DNA of 60,673 nt from Acidimicrobiaceae bacterium (GCA_905182565.1 CAJJCB010000016.1:1-60673), one strand, 5' to 3'; positions 26,784 to 35,373 are shown, counted from the first letter of the stretch. The notes: generated from the sequence alone by a model not told the origin. Numbers and translations are program-made.

Positions 26784-27809
26784 ATGCCAGTCGGACCTTT
26801 CGAATCTCTTCTTCTTCTTTCCTTTGGGGGTCCTAATGGAAATGACGACGTAATCCCATTTTTAGAGAACGTGACACGCGGACGCGACGTCCCAGCAGAA
26901 CGCCTAAAAGTTGTTGCCCAGCAATACGCTATGTTCGATGGCAAAAGCCCAATAAATGAACAAAACTTGGGTCTTCTCGAAGCTTTAAACGAAGAAATAG
27001 CTAGGAGAAGCTACTCGCTACCAACTTATTGGGGCAATAGGAATTGGCATCCGTTTCTTGTTGACACTATTCAGGAAATGGTGGCAGATGGCCATCAAAG
27101 GTCCGTATGTCTTGTCACATCTGCTTTCAGTTCATATTCGGGCTGTCGCCAATACCATCAAGACCTTGAGAATTGTCTTGTACAAACAGGCAACCAAATA
27201 GAGATCACAAGGGTCCGAGTCTTTTGGAACCACCCAGAATTTTTGGGTGCCGTAGCAGAACGCTTAGTCGAAACCTGCGCTAACTCGAATCTCCCACAAA
27301 ACGTTCGAGTTCTATTCACTGCCCACAGCCTCCCTGAGTCAATGAGTGCCGCATGTGACTACACGGACCAGCTCAACCAAGCATCAAAACTGGTCATGAC
27401 CTTGGCATCTTTGTCTGGTGAAGCTGAAGTTGTGTACCAAAGCCGTAGCGGACCACCTCAGATTCCTTGGCTTGAGCCTGATATTAATGACCGCCTGAAA
27501 GAACTCGCCGAAGAGCAAGTAACAGAGGTAGTTGTAGTTCCTTTGGGCTTTGTTTCAGACCATATGGAGGTCCTCTACGACCTTGACACGCTAGCTGCAA
27601 CAACCGCTCAAGATCTAGGAATTAAACTGCACCGTGCACATACAGTTGGCACTCATCCTCGCTTTATCGCAATGTTAATCGATCTGATCGAAGAGGCCGC
27701 TGGAATTCGAGAGGATCGCCCCGCCATGGGTGCCTGCGGTCCGAGACCAGACCAATGTGCCGCTAACTGCTGCCCGCCACCAGCTCGAAGGCCCTCAACC
27801 CGCCAGTAA
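26784..27809 (+). CDS. hemH: Ferrochelatase (coproporphyrin-type in Actinobacteria)
   Basis: Inserts Fe2+ into a porphyrin. The N-terminus LLLLSFGGPNGNDDV...FLENVTRGR is diagnostic, and the metal-site His lies in FTAHSLPESM and the Glu further on in VVPLGFVSDHMEVLYDLD. At the C-terminus a cysteine cluster (CGPRPDQCAANCC) resembles the [2Fe-2S] ligands known from actinobacterial enzymes. In this phylum the substrate is usually coproporphyrin III (CpfC); that assignment is by phylum, not seen here. ATG 26784 gives the canonical start; 26745 is an alternative. Confidence 0.93.
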   Translation: MPVGPFESLLLLSFGGPNGNDDVIPFLENVTRGRDVPAERLKVVAQQYAMFDGKSPINEQNLGLLEALNEEIARRSYSLPTYWGNRNWHPFLVDTIQEMVADGHQRSVCLVTSAFSSYSGCRQYHQDLENCLVQTGNQIEITRVRVFWNHPEFLGAVAERLVETCANSNLPQNVRVLFTAHSLPESMSAACDYTDQLNQASKLVMTLASLSGEAEVVYQSRSGPPQIPWLEPDINDRLKELAEEQVTEVVVVPLGFVSDHMEVLYDLDTLAATTAQDLGIKLHRAHTVGTHPRFIAMLIDLIEEAAGIREDRPAMGACGPRPDQCAANCCPPPARRPSTRQ

Positions 27810-27916
27810 AAATTTTAAGCGTTATCAGCCATCACATCTAGAAAACTTTTTGAGTTAGTAAACATTTCATGAAGCTTTGCTTTCCGCACAGCCCCCAATT
27901 TCAATACCGATATGGG

Positions 27917-28996
27917 TTAGATACTCAGGGCTACAGTGCGTTCAACCAACTCATCGAGTTGGATCACGGAGTAACCCGAAAGACTAGTTTCAACCCGGCC
28001 GTTCCACCCGTCAACCCAACATGATGGAATAGGACGACCTGTCAAACCCCACAGCCCTCCAACAGTTGCGCCATTGCAGTCTGTGTCCCATCCGGCGCTA
28101 ACAGTGTCACCAATCGCAGCACTGAAGTCATCTGGGTTTCGGGTCAGCCCCCATGTAACCAAAGCTAAGTTGTTAACTGTGTGAACTGGAGACATCCCAT
28201 CGAATTTCATGTGCAACCGGGAAGCATCAGTGTCCTTCGCAAAAGCTAGCCCGAGAGCTATAGCCTCAGCGCACTCAGAGTTACTAGGGATATAGGCGCC
28301 TGCTTCCTCTATAGCTTGCTGCGGGCTCGAACCAGACGCAATCAACGAACCGGCGACTGCTACTACCACTGCCCCATGTATGCCTTCGCCACGGTGGCTC
28401 AGAGCTGCATCAGTGCTTGCAAGTGCTGCTGCTGCTTTTGGCTCTCCTGGCGTTACCCAACCATATAAGTCTGATCGGATCTGAGCGCCGATCCAGTCGT
28501 TATACGGATTATCGCTGCACTCTGTTATATCAAATGCGCATGGGGCACCGAAAGGAAACCGCATTCCCGCATGTGCCAAAAGTTTCGCATATGCCTCGCG
28601 TTCCGCTGTAAACACAATCGCTCCGGGCAAATATCGGAGCCAAGCTCGACCAACATCAGCCGTGCTGAAGTCTCGGCCATATTCTTCTAGCACAAGCAGA
28701 GAAATCAACGTGTAGTTGATGTCATCATCGGGGATAGCTGTCGTCATTTGACCAAAGCAGGCATCATGATGTTCTACCTCGGCTTCAGCACCTTTCACTA
28801 ATGGCACATAATCACGCAGAGGCAAAGCTTTTCCTCTTTCCAGATAATCCTGAAGAGCTACAACTCCTTTTCTCATCGATAGCTGCTCGATTGGCTTGCC
28901 TAACATGCAGCCACTGATTCGACCAGCCCACGCGTTGGTGATCTGCGAGCGGTAAGAAATTACGTCCCCTGATGACATAACCCGATTATTGCTCAC
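27917..28996 (-). CDS. ADP-ribosylglycohydrolase family protein
   Basis: About 359 residues of the DraG/ARH fold. The binuclear Mg site is visible as DDD in IPDDDINYTLI and as DTDCN in SAGWDTDCNGATVGGLWG; the N-terminal GRISGCMLGKPIE is also typical. Family members remove ADP-ribose from proteins or hydrolyse ADP-ribosylated small molecules; the target is unknown. GTG 28996 or ATG 28978 could be the start. It follows thymidine kinase on the same strand. Confidence 0.88.
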   Translation of the reverse strand: MSNNRVMSSGDVISYRSQITNAWAGRISGCMLGKPIEQLSMRKGVVALQDYLERGKALPLRDYVPLVKGAEAEVEHHDACFGQMTTAIPDDDINYTLISLLVLEEYGRDFSTADVGRAWLRYLPGAIVFTAEREAYAKLLAHAGMRFPFGAPCAFDITECSDNPYNDWIGAQIRSDLYGWVTPGEPKAAAALASTDAALSHRGEGIHGAVVVAVAGSLIASGSSPQQAIEEAGAYIPSNSECAEAIALGLAFAKDTDASRLHMKFDGMSPVHTVNNLALVTWGLTRNPDDFSAAIGDTVSAGWDTDCNGATVGGLWGLTGRPIPSCWVDGWNGRVETSLSGYSVIQLDELVERTVALSI

Positions 28997-29117
28997 ATAT
29001 CAAACCGTTACCGATATAGAAGTCGATTGTTCCAGCGAATAAGCGAACTTCATCGAATTGTGCTTTGCCTCATAGATAACCGCCTGGGCTCTATGAGCCA
29101 ACGAAACAAGCTCGGTC

Positions 29118-29732
29118 TTATCCTGCGACTCTCAGCTGATCAACTACGGGTCCAGCTTCTCCTGATATCCAATGCCGCCGACATCTTAATTCATAAGTAA
29201 CTTCGGCTATTTGCCCGTCATCGATTAGCACGACATCACCATCATATATTTGAACACCATCTGCTAAACGAGCATTATGAGTTGCCGGCTCATTACACCA
29301 ACAGCGCGCTTGGACCTGCAGCTCAATTCGCTCGTTAGCTAGTTCCATCAATCTCGCTGAACCGGGAAATAGTTTTCCACGGAAATCAGTGAGCAGCCCG
29401 AATGTGTAAACATCAGCCGACATCTCATCAACAACCCTAGCTAGCTGCTCTATTTGAAGGTCTGTATAGAATTGTGCCTCATCGCAAACCATGTAATCCA
29501 GGGCCCCATGGGCTGCAAGGTGGTTCGCAGCTAAGTCCACGAAGTTGACCATGGGATTTACTTCAACGGCAGGGGCTGAAACTCCCAGAGCGCTTGATAC
29601 ATGAGCTCCTGCGCGGTCATGCATACTGCACAAAAAACCGCTACCAGTAGCAGCGAGGTTATGGTGGATTTGAAGGGCCAGAGTCGATTTACCTGACCCC
29701 ATAGTGCCGTAAGAGAACCGAAGGCTGCTCAT
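29118..29732 (-). CDS. tdk: Thymidine kinase
   Basis: Type II thymidine kinase (204 residues) of the nucleotide salvage pathway. P-loop GTMGSGKS 9-16, Walker B/active-site segment VCDEAQFYT, and a C-terminal lasso with cysteines in CWCNEPATHNARL and CRRHW, consistent with the structural zinc site. It follows nrdJ by about 65 bases in the same direction; together they feed dTTP and dNTP pools. Confidence 0.94.
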   Translation of the reverse strand: MSSLRFSYGTMGSGKSTLALQIHHNLAATGSGFLCSMHDRAGAHVSSALGVSAPAVEVNPMVNFVDLAANHLAAHGALDYMVCDEAQFYTDLQIEQLARVVDEMSADVYTFGLLTDFRGKLFPGSARLMELANERIELQVQARCWCNEPATHNARLADGVQIYDGDVVLIDDGQIAEVTYELRCRRHWISGEAGPVVDQLRVAG

Positions 29733-29797
29733 GGCCTTGAAACTACACCTTTGTCATTAGTTTGCTCAAATGCGATGACTATATTGTTTTTCACTAA

Positions 29798-32560
29798 TCA
29801 TCCACAGCCGCTCGTGCTGCCACATGACCGGCAGCTGTAACAGGCCCCAGCACGAATCATTTGATCTCCACAAGTATGGCAAAGCGGAGCATCAGACCGA
29901 TTAGTACGTTGCCCGACAGGGCCCGCAGCAACACTCTTTGATGTTTGTGAGTCCATAGAGAGCTGAACATTTCCGGCTCCGAGTGTTTCTTCAAATCCCG
30001 GCAAGGGAGGGTCAAGTCTTTCCTGAGTTGAGAGGATCCCTAGATCCTTGCGCTCTTGAAGCGACAGATACTCCAAAGCCAAGCGTCTAAATATGTAGTC
30101 CACAAGACTCGTGGACAGCCGTAATTCAGGGTCGTCAGTTATACCTGCTGGTTCGAACCGCACGTTAACAAAAGCCGCAATGTAGGAACGAAGCGGCACA
30201 CCATATTGCAGGCCGTGACTTACCGAGATCGCAAACGCATCCATAATGCCAGCGAGAGTCGATCCTTGTTTCGCTACGGTGAGGAAGATCTCTCCCGGAC
30301 GGCCGTTCTCGTACTCGCCGACCGTCATATATCCGTGGCAGTCAGATACCCGAAATGAAAAGGTTCGTGACCTACGACTTCTCGGTAGTTTCTCTCTGAC
30401 TGGAGCTAGATCCAAACCAGCAACAGCTTGCTGTAATTCCATTACCCCCATTGGCAAGTCTGCTGAATCGCTTTCCGATGTAGTCGAAAGCGGTTGCCCC
30501 ACTTTGCAGTTATCTCGGTAGATAGCAACTGCCTTAAGACCTAACTTCCATGACAACATGTGAAGGGTTTCGACCTCTTCAATAGTCGCTTCTTCGGTCA
30601 AATTAACTGTCTTAGAAATAGCTCCCGAGATAAATGGTTGAGCCGCTGCCATCATCCGAATATGGCCTTCATGGTGAATAATGTTGTCCCCCATCGAACA
30701 TGCGAACACTGCCTGGTGCTCCGCCTTCAAATGAGGTGACCCCTTCGTACTAGAATTTTTCAGTATGTAAGTTTCGATATCTTCAATCTCTGAAGGTGAA
30801 TAACCGAGGCGCTTCAAAGCTCGACCCACGGTTTGGTTAACGATCGTCAGATTGCCACCACCAACGAGTTTCTTAAACTTGATCAAACCTAAATCGGGCT
30901 CTATACCAGTCGTGTCACAGTCCATCATGAAAGAAATGGTGCCAGTGGGCGCTATTACTGTGGCTTGAGAATTCCTGACTCCTGTTGCTTCGCATCCGCT
31001 CACCGCAGCATTCCAACTACTATTTGCCGCTTCCAAAATTTCTGCGGGCGCCTCATGTCCAACATGTTCGAGGCCACTTCGGTGCCGCTGCAGAACATCT
31101 TGCATGGCCTCTTGGTTCGTTGCATACCCAGCAAATGGTGCGAGTTTCGATGCAAGCATCGCAGATGTGGCGTAAGCCTCACCAGTCATCAGCGCTGTAA
31201 TCGCTCCAGCCCATGCTCTACCGGCTTCAGAATCGTATGCAAGGCCGAGCGCCATGAGTAAAGCGCCCAGGTTCGTGTACCCCAGCCCCAGCTGGCGGTA
31301 ATCTCTCGAAGTTTGGGCTATCGACTCCGTCGGGTAATCGGCGTTACCTACCAAGATGTCTTGTGCCGTGAACAGTACTTTGACCGCATGTTTGAAACCC
31401 TCAACATCGAAGGAATCGTCATCTCTCAAAAACTGTAAAAGGTTAAGGCTTGCAAGGTTGCACGCTGAGTTGTCTAAGTGGAGGTACTCGCTGCAAGGGT
31501 TGCTGGCTGTTATCGGTCCTGTATTTGGAGCGGTGTGCCACCTGTTTATCGTAGAACTGAACTGAACGCCAGGGTCAGCACATTGCCATGCAGCTTCTGC
31601 TATTTGCTGAAATATGTCTCGCGCTCTCACAGTGCGAATTTCGGATCCATCTCTGCGTGCAGTAAGCGTCCAGTCAGCATCAGCCTCTACTGCCAACATA
31701 AATTCATCGCTTAAACGCACAGAATTATTTGCGTTTTGGTACTGCACCGAGAATGAATCGGAACCGTTTAAATCCATTTCGAAGCCAGCGTCACGCAGGA
31801 CACGAGCTTTTCGTTCTTCTATTGCTTTGCACCAAATGAATTCTTCTACATCGGGGTGATCTACATCAAGAAGCACCATCTTGGCAGCTCTTCTTGTTTT
31901 ACCGCCGCTTTTGATCGCTCCGGCCGAAGCATCGGCTCCTCGCATAAAGCTGACTGGGCCGCTGGCATCGCCGCCGCCGCGTAGCAGCTCTTGCGATCCA
32001 CGAATTTTGGATAAGTTCACGCCAGCGCCTGAACCGCCTTTAAAAATTCGTCCTTCCTCTACATACCAGTTCAGTATCGATTCCATCTCATCGTCGACAG
32101 ACAGAATAAAGCATGCTGAGGCCTGTTGAGGCACGCCCTCTACACCAATGTTAAACCAAACTGGGCTGTTGAAAGCGGCGAACTGGTGAAGCAACAGCCA
32201 AGATAGCTCGGCCTGGAAAATAGCTGATTCTTCTGCGTCTGCGAAATATCCGTCGCTTTGACCCCATTCTTGGATCCGTTCGCTAACTCGATCAATTACC
32301 TGCCTAAGCGAATGCTCTCGTTCCTTAGTACCTAAAGTGCCTCTGAAATATTTTTGAGACACGATGTTGGTAGCTGTTGGACTCCAACTCGCTGGGAATT
32401 CAACGCCTTCCTGCTCAAAGCTAACTGAACCATCTGCATAATTCGTTAGGCGAGCATCGCGTAGTTCCCATGAAACTGTTTCATAAGGGTCTTCACCTTC
32501 TTGGGTGAAATGACGTGTGATCCTCTGCGATCCTTTATTCAAACCGCTCAGATTAGACAT
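29798..32560 (-). CDS. nrdJ: Vitamin B12-dependent class II ribonucleoside-diphosphate reductase
   Basis: Makes all four dNTP precursors using adenosylcobalamin. The class II/NrdJ type is recognised by length (about 920), the FNSPVWFNIGVEG start of the catalytic barrel, SNPCSEYLHLDNSACNLASLNL with active-site cysteines, IAPTGTISFMMDCDTTGIEPD, and a C-terminal zinc-ribbon-like tail with Cys pairs (CHTCGDQM, CYSCRSCGS). ATG 32560 is favoured over the frame's first GTG, because a 40-codon ORF ends in TAATG exactly there. It has no strong ribosome-binding site of its own, so it is probably translated by re-initiation. No R2 subunit gene is nearby, as expected for class II. Confidence 0.95.
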   Translation of the reverse strand: MSNLSGLNKGSQRITRHFTQEGEDPYETVSWELRDARLTNYADGSVSFEQEGVEFPASWSPTATNIVSQKYFRGTLGTKEREHSLRQVIDRVSERIQEWGQSDGYFADAEESAIFQAELSWLLLHQFAAFNSPVWFNIGVEGVPQQASACFILSVDDEMESILNWYVEEGRIFKGGSGAGVNLSKIRGSQELLRGGGDASGPVSFMRGADASAGAIKSGGKTRRAAKMVLLDVDHPDVEEFIWCKAIEERKARVLRDAGFEMDLNGSDSFSVQYQNANNSVRLSDEFMLAVEADADWTLTARRDGSEIRTVRARDIFQQIAEAAWQCADPGVQFSSTINRWHTAPNTGPITASNPCSEYLHLDNSACNLASLNLLQFLRDDDSFDVEGFKHAVKVLFTAQDILVGNADYPTESIAQTSRDYRQLGLGYTNLGALLMALGLAYDSEAGRAWAGAITALMTGEAYATSAMLASKLAPFAGYATNQEAMQDVLQRHRSGLEHVGHEAPAEILEAANSSWNAAVSGCEATGVRNSQATVIAPTGTISFMMDCDTTGIEPDLGLIKFKKLVGGGNLTIVNQTVGRALKRLGYSPSEIEDIETYILKNSSTKGSPHLKAEHQAVFACSMGDNIIHHEGHIRMMAAAQPFISGAISKTVNLTEEATIEEVETLHMLSWKLGLKAVAIYRDNCKVGQPLSTTSESDSADLPMGVMELQQAVAGLDLAPVREKLPRSRRSRTFSFRVSDCHGYMTVGEYENGRPGEIFLTVAKQGSTLAGIMDAFAISVSHGLQYGVPLRSYIAAFVNVRFEPAGITDDPELRLSTSLVDYIFRRLALEYLSLQERKDLGILSTQERLDPPLPGFEETLGAGNVQLSMDSQTSKSVAAGPVGQRTNRSDAPLCHTCGDQMIRAGACYSCRSCGSTSGCG

Positions 32561-32682
32561 TAACACCACTTGGAACTCCCAAATATTTGACTACGAATTG
32601 GCTTAGAGACCAACAAAGTGATTGCGTCGGGCCGGGAGCCTGCCGATGGGTATGAAAATGCTTCTAGCTTAGCTAACGGCAT
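32560..32682 (-). CDS. 40-residue ORF coupled to nrdJ
   Basis: ATG 32682 is preceded by a perfect AGGAGG seven bases upstream. The 40-codon frame (begins MPLAKLEAFSY, ends FGSSKWC) stops with TAA sharing one base with the nrdJ ATG. No family is recognised. It is either a leader peptide that sets nrdJ translation, or a small protein. The strong ribosome site plus precise overlap are the evidence; conservation is not known. Confidence 0.45.
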   Translation of the reverse strand: MPLAKLEAFSYPSAGSRPDAITLLVSKPIRSQIFGSSKWC

Positions 32683-32955
32683 TTATCGTCCTCCTACAAA
32701 TCCTCGTACACCGTTTCCGGGTATCTGAAATTGAGTTGAACTCCGTCCGCCTGCCGGGCTCCCAACCCGTTGCACAATGCAACTTAGACAAGAGTCCCTG
32801 TGGAGAGATAGAGGGGTAACAAAACTTTTTCTGTGGGTGACCTGGGGATTAAACGCGTCTAGTTTGATTTTACGATGCCACAAACGCTGTAAGTGGTTGC
32901 AGCGTCGATCAGTTCCACTTGCCTTACCTAGAGTCAGTATCTGGTCATACGCCAT
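32683..32955 (-). CDS. Possible 90-residue ORF in the nrdJ leader
   Basis: ATG 32955 follows GGGGAGG at seven bases. The 90-codon frame ends with TAA directly followed by the ATG of the 40-codon ORF. The product is basic and Ser/Arg/Gly-rich (for example TDRRCNHLQRLWHRK, VGSPAGGRSS) and does not look like a folded protein, so this may be a structured leader rather than a gene. Inside it lie a hairpin (GTTGCA/TGCAAC at 32769-32783) and two weak DnaA-box-like CCACA sequences. Confidence 0.35.
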   Translation of the reverse strand: MAYDQILTLGKASGTDRRCNHLQRLWHRKIKLDAFNPQVTHRKSFVTPLSLHRDSCLSCIVQRVGSPAGGRSSTQFQIPGNGVRGFVGGR

Positions 32956-33048
32956 TTACAAGCCTCCCCAATAAATCATTTTAGCCGGTGAGTTACTTTT
33001 TGAACAGTGTTAATAATCGCGACCACCTACAAGAGCCCGAAAACAGCT

Positions 33049-33065
33049 GTGTTCTTAATGAACAC
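33049..33065. promoter_or_regulatory. Perfect palindrome in the nrdJ / RibD-like divergent region
   Basis: GTGTTC-TTAAT-GAACAC has two perfect 6-base arms and a 5-base centre. It lies between the divergent leaders of nrdJ and the reductase gene. It resembles half-sites of the LexA type in inverted order, but is not a LexA box (outward GAAC). It could be an operator of an unknown regulator. The interval 32956-33149 holds nothing else that I can name. Confidence 0.4.
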
Positions 33066-33149
33066 GGTTGTGGAGAACCACTTAAAGTAGGATTCAAGAA
33101 AATAGCCTATGAGCGCATCTTCGACGTCAGATAGTGGCAACATCGAGCC

Positions 33150-33899
33150 ATGCATCGGATATTTCCGCCGCCCCTTTCGGACCTAGATCTTGATCTTGCC
33201 TACACAGCTCCTCGCAACAGCGTTGCTGGCCGACCTTGGCTAATGCTGAACATGATTGCGAGCCTCGACGGGGGCACATCTATAGACGGCGTGTCTGGTC
33301 CTTTAGGAGGTCCATCCGACAAAGATGTCTTTGGCTGTATCCGAACTTTTCCGGACATAATCCTTGTCGGCAGTGCAACTGCTGTAGCGGAGTCTTACAA
33401 CTCCCCTTCGGCAAGCGTAAGCAGCAGAGCTTCCAGACTGACAAATGGTGCGTGGCCTACTGCTCGTATCGCATTAGTTAGCGCAAGCTTATCTTTTCCT
33501 CTCGATTTACCTATGTTTATGCGTCCTGACCAACGCCCTCTTGTAATAACTACTACTTCTGCAGACCCAGACCGACTTGCCAAAGTGGGAGAGAAAGCAG
33601 ACATAATTCAAGCCGGAACCGACCTTGTCGATTTCGTTCAGGCTCTCGAGAAACTCAGCGAACTAGGAGCTCGGGTTATTCTCAGCGAAGGCGGATCATC
33701 CATCAACGGGCAGCTCATCGAAGCGAACTTAGTAAACGAGATCTTATTGACTGTGGCTCCAATTGCTATCGCAGGCAACTCACAGCGCATCGCTACGGGG
33801 ATAGCTAACACCGACCCAACAGATTTCGATCTGGAGCAGGTACTCACTGATGGTCACTACCTTTTCCTTCGATATCTTCTGTCCGCCTCAGCCGCTTAA
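33150..33899 (+). CDS. RibD C-terminal-like (DHFR-fold) reductase
   Basis: 249 residues of the pyrimidine-reductase/RibD_C family: PWLMLNMIASLDGGTSIDG at the start, FPDIILVGSATAVAE, the VILSEGGSSINGQLIEANLVNEI nucleotide-binding segment, and the LTVAPIAIAGNSQRIATG end. The deaminase half of RibD is absent. Such stand-alone enzymes act in riboflavin or F420-related chemistry or as NADPH reductases of unknown substrate. ATG 33150 follows AUG-poor leader; no clear Shine-Dalgarno. Confidence 0.88.
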   Translation: MHRIFPPPLSDLDLDLAYTAPRNSVAGRPWLMLNMIASLDGGTSIDGVSGPLGGPSDKDVFGCIRTFPDIILVGSATAVAESYNSPSASVSSRASRLTNGAWPTARIALVSASLSFPLDLPMFMRPDQRPLVITTTSADPDRLAKVGEKADIIQAGTDLVDFVQALEKLSELGARVILSEGGSSINGQLIEANLVNEILLTVAPIAIAGNSQRIATGIANTDPTDFDLEQVLTDGHYLFLRYLLSASAA

Positions 33900-33945
33900 C
33901 CAAACCAGAACAGTTAACCGGCTTCAATCAAATTCACTGATTCAT

Positions 33946-34446
33946 TTATGGCAGATAGATAGCTTGTCCAATACTGAGCGAAGCGCCGCCATTTATTTGC
34001 TTGATTTTCGCTACCAGGGGACGTAAGTCACCAGTTGGCTGAATAGCTCGCGCTATTGACCACAATGTTTGCCCCGATTGAACAATCACGAAATCAGAGA
34101 TCATGGAAGTTTCAGGCGAGGCCATTTCAACAATTCCACTCGACTCTTTTTCGCCTCCGAGCAACTCGGCAACCGCCGTTTTGATAACAGGAGCGAGCAT
34201 TAACGTTAATACCAAAGCAGTGAGACAAACAACTAACCGCCGACGTAAATAAACTCCGCTCATTGAAACCCGACGCACCACTGTCGGGCCCTGCACCTGT
34301 GACGAAACATTTTGACTACTATCTAAGGGGCTAGGGTCAGATAAACGCAATGACAGTTGATCTCGGCAGGTCATTTCTGTAAATCCATTGACGTGAGGGC
34401 GCATCGCACTCGGGTCGTTAATTCTGGTTGCTACGGCTGCAGTCAT
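33946..34446 (-). CDS. LysM-domain membrane protein divergent from lexA
   Basis: About 166 residues: a polar cytoplasmic N-terminus, a single membrane helix (VVCLTALVLTLMLAPVIKTAVA), then a periplasmic LysM domain (VIVQSGQTLWSIARAI...IKQINGGASLSIGQAIYLP). In Actinobacteria and Bacillus the lexA-divergent LysM protein (ChiZ/Rv2719c, DivS, YneA) is a damage-induced inhibitor of cell division. Position and architecture match, so that role is likely. ATG 34446 has AAAAGG upstream; an earlier TTG (34467) is less likely. LexA boxes upstream suggest SOS control. Confidence 0.85.
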   Translation of the reverse strand: MTAAVATRINDPSAMRPHVNGFTEMTCRDQLSLRLSDPSPLDSSQNVSSQVQGPTVVRRVSMSGVYLRRRLVVCLTALVLTLMLAPVIKTAVAELLGGEKESSGIVEMASPETSMISDFVIVQSGQTLWSIARAIQPTGDLRPLVAKIKQINGGASLSIGQAIYLP

Positions 34447-34510
34447 TGGAAACCTTTTCTTGACCAAACAGGTTTTGGCCTACACAAATGATGACAAGGA
34501 GGTGGGACAT

Positions 34511-34524
34511 CGAACAAACGTTCT
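34511..34524. promoter_or_regulatory. LexA box 1
   Basis: CGAAC-AAAC-GTTCT matches the Gram-positive/actinobacterial SOS consensus GAAC-N4-GTTC exactly. Confidence 0.8.
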
Positions 34525-34525
34525 C

Positions 34526-34539
34526 AGAACGCCTGTTCT
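34526..34539. promoter_or_regulatory. LexA box 2
   Basis: AGAAC-GCCT-GTTCT matches GAAC-N4-GTTC exactly, 15 bases centre-to-centre from box 1. Confidence 0.8.
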
Positions 34540-34549
34540 AATTGCACCA

Positions 34550-34563
34550 CGAACACTTGTTCG
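34550..34563. promoter_or_regulatory. LexA box 3
   Basis: CGAAC-ACTT-GTTCG matches the consensus exactly, including the outer C/G. Confidence 0.85.
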
Positions 34564-34578
34564 CTGTCAAGAAGAAAT

Positions 34579-34592
34579 CGAACAAGTGTTTG
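34579..34592. promoter_or_regulatory. LexA box 4 (imperfect)
   Basis: CGAAC-AAGT-GTTTG has one mismatch in the right half-site. Confidence 0.55.
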
Positions 34593-34624
34593 CTCGCAGG
34601 GTGCGCCCCTGGTACGTTCTGTAC

Positions 34625-34638
34625 AGAACAAGTGTTCG
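34625..34638. promoter_or_regulatory. LexA box 5
   Basis: AGAAC-AAGT-GTTCG matches the consensus and lies 39 bases ahead of the lexA start, so it may cover the lexA promoter or leader. A back-to-back GTTC-TGTACA-GAAC overlaps its left half. Confidence 0.8.
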
Positions 34639-34676
34639 TGGTGAGCATCCGCTTACTCCAATCGATAGGAAAAGCT

Positions 34677-35309
34677 GTGGCCGATCAAAAAATAAGCGAT
34701 CGTCAGAAGGCAATCCTCGAGTTCTTAGAGACAACGATGCGAGATCGTGGCTATCCGCCCTCAGTTCGAGAGATAGGCAAGGCTGTAGGCCTAAAGTCCT
34801 CATCAACTGTGCATTCTCATCTGAACCAGCTTGAAGAGGCTGGTTACATACGGAAAGATGCAACGAAACCGAGAGCTATAGAACTTTGTTCTGATGCCAT
34901 GTCTGGAACCATTGCTGAGCGCAGACCCACCCGACACGTTCCTCTCGTTGGTGACGTAGCTGCAGGAACCGATGTTTTAGCCCAAGAAAACGTTGAAGAG
35001 TTTGTGCCAGTTTCTCAAGACTTTACGGGAGACGGTGAGCTGTTCATGCTTAGAGTCCGTGGAGAATCAATGATCGAAGCAGGGATCTTAGATGGTGACT
35101 TTGTCGTTGTTTGTAGACAAGCAACTGCTTCAAACGGAGAAATAGTAGTTGCCGGGATTCCCGGCGAAGAAGCCACTATAAAAACCTTCACTCAAGCCGG
35201 CCCAAAAGTTACTCTTTTGCCCGCAAACAGTGATTTAGAGCCGATGGAATTTGCTGCTGACGAAGTCACAATCTTTGGTCGAGTTGTGACAGTTCTGCGA
35301 CGACTCTGA
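34677..35309 (+). CDS. lexA: SOS repressor LexA
   Basis: Represses DNA-damage genes and self-cleaves with RecA. From GTG 34677 (AGGA six bases upstream): winged helix (RQKAILEFLETTMRDRGYPPSVREIG... SSTVHSHLNQLE), cleavage site Ala96-Gly97 in DVAAGTD, catalytic Ser131 in RGESMIEAG and Lys169 in EATIKTF. 211 residues. The frame extends upstream to 34542, but that would run through the LexA boxes, so the later start is chosen. Five boxes upstream suggest tight autoregulation and control of the divergent LysM gene. Confidence 0.96.
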   Translation: MADQKISDRQKAILEFLETTMRDRGYPPSVREIGKAVGLKSSSTVHSHLNQLEEAGYIRKDATKPRAIELCSDAMSGTIAERRPTRHVPLVGDVAAGTDVLAQENVEEFVPVSQDFTGDGELFMLRVRGESMIEAGILDGDFVVVCRQATASNGEIVVAGIPGEEATIKTFTQAGPKVTLLPANSDLEPMEFAADEVTIFGRVVTVLRRL

Positions 35310-35373
35310 ATAGATTCAGAAATATTATCGATTACTGAGGCAACCGCCAGGTGATTGTGCTCAACTAAATGCC

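Noticed and set aside
32683-32955. Degraded nrdR gene
   Set aside because: The 90-residue product shows no zinc ribbon (CPxC) or ATP-cone sequence.
32560-32956. Cobalamin riboswitch ahead of nrdJ
   Set aside because: GAGCCCGGCAGGC recalls part of the B12 box, but the rest of the conserved core is not found by eye.
33049-33065. LexA box at the nrdJ side
   Set aside because: The half-sites are in reversed order (GTTC-N5-GAAC) rather than GAAC-N4-GTTC.
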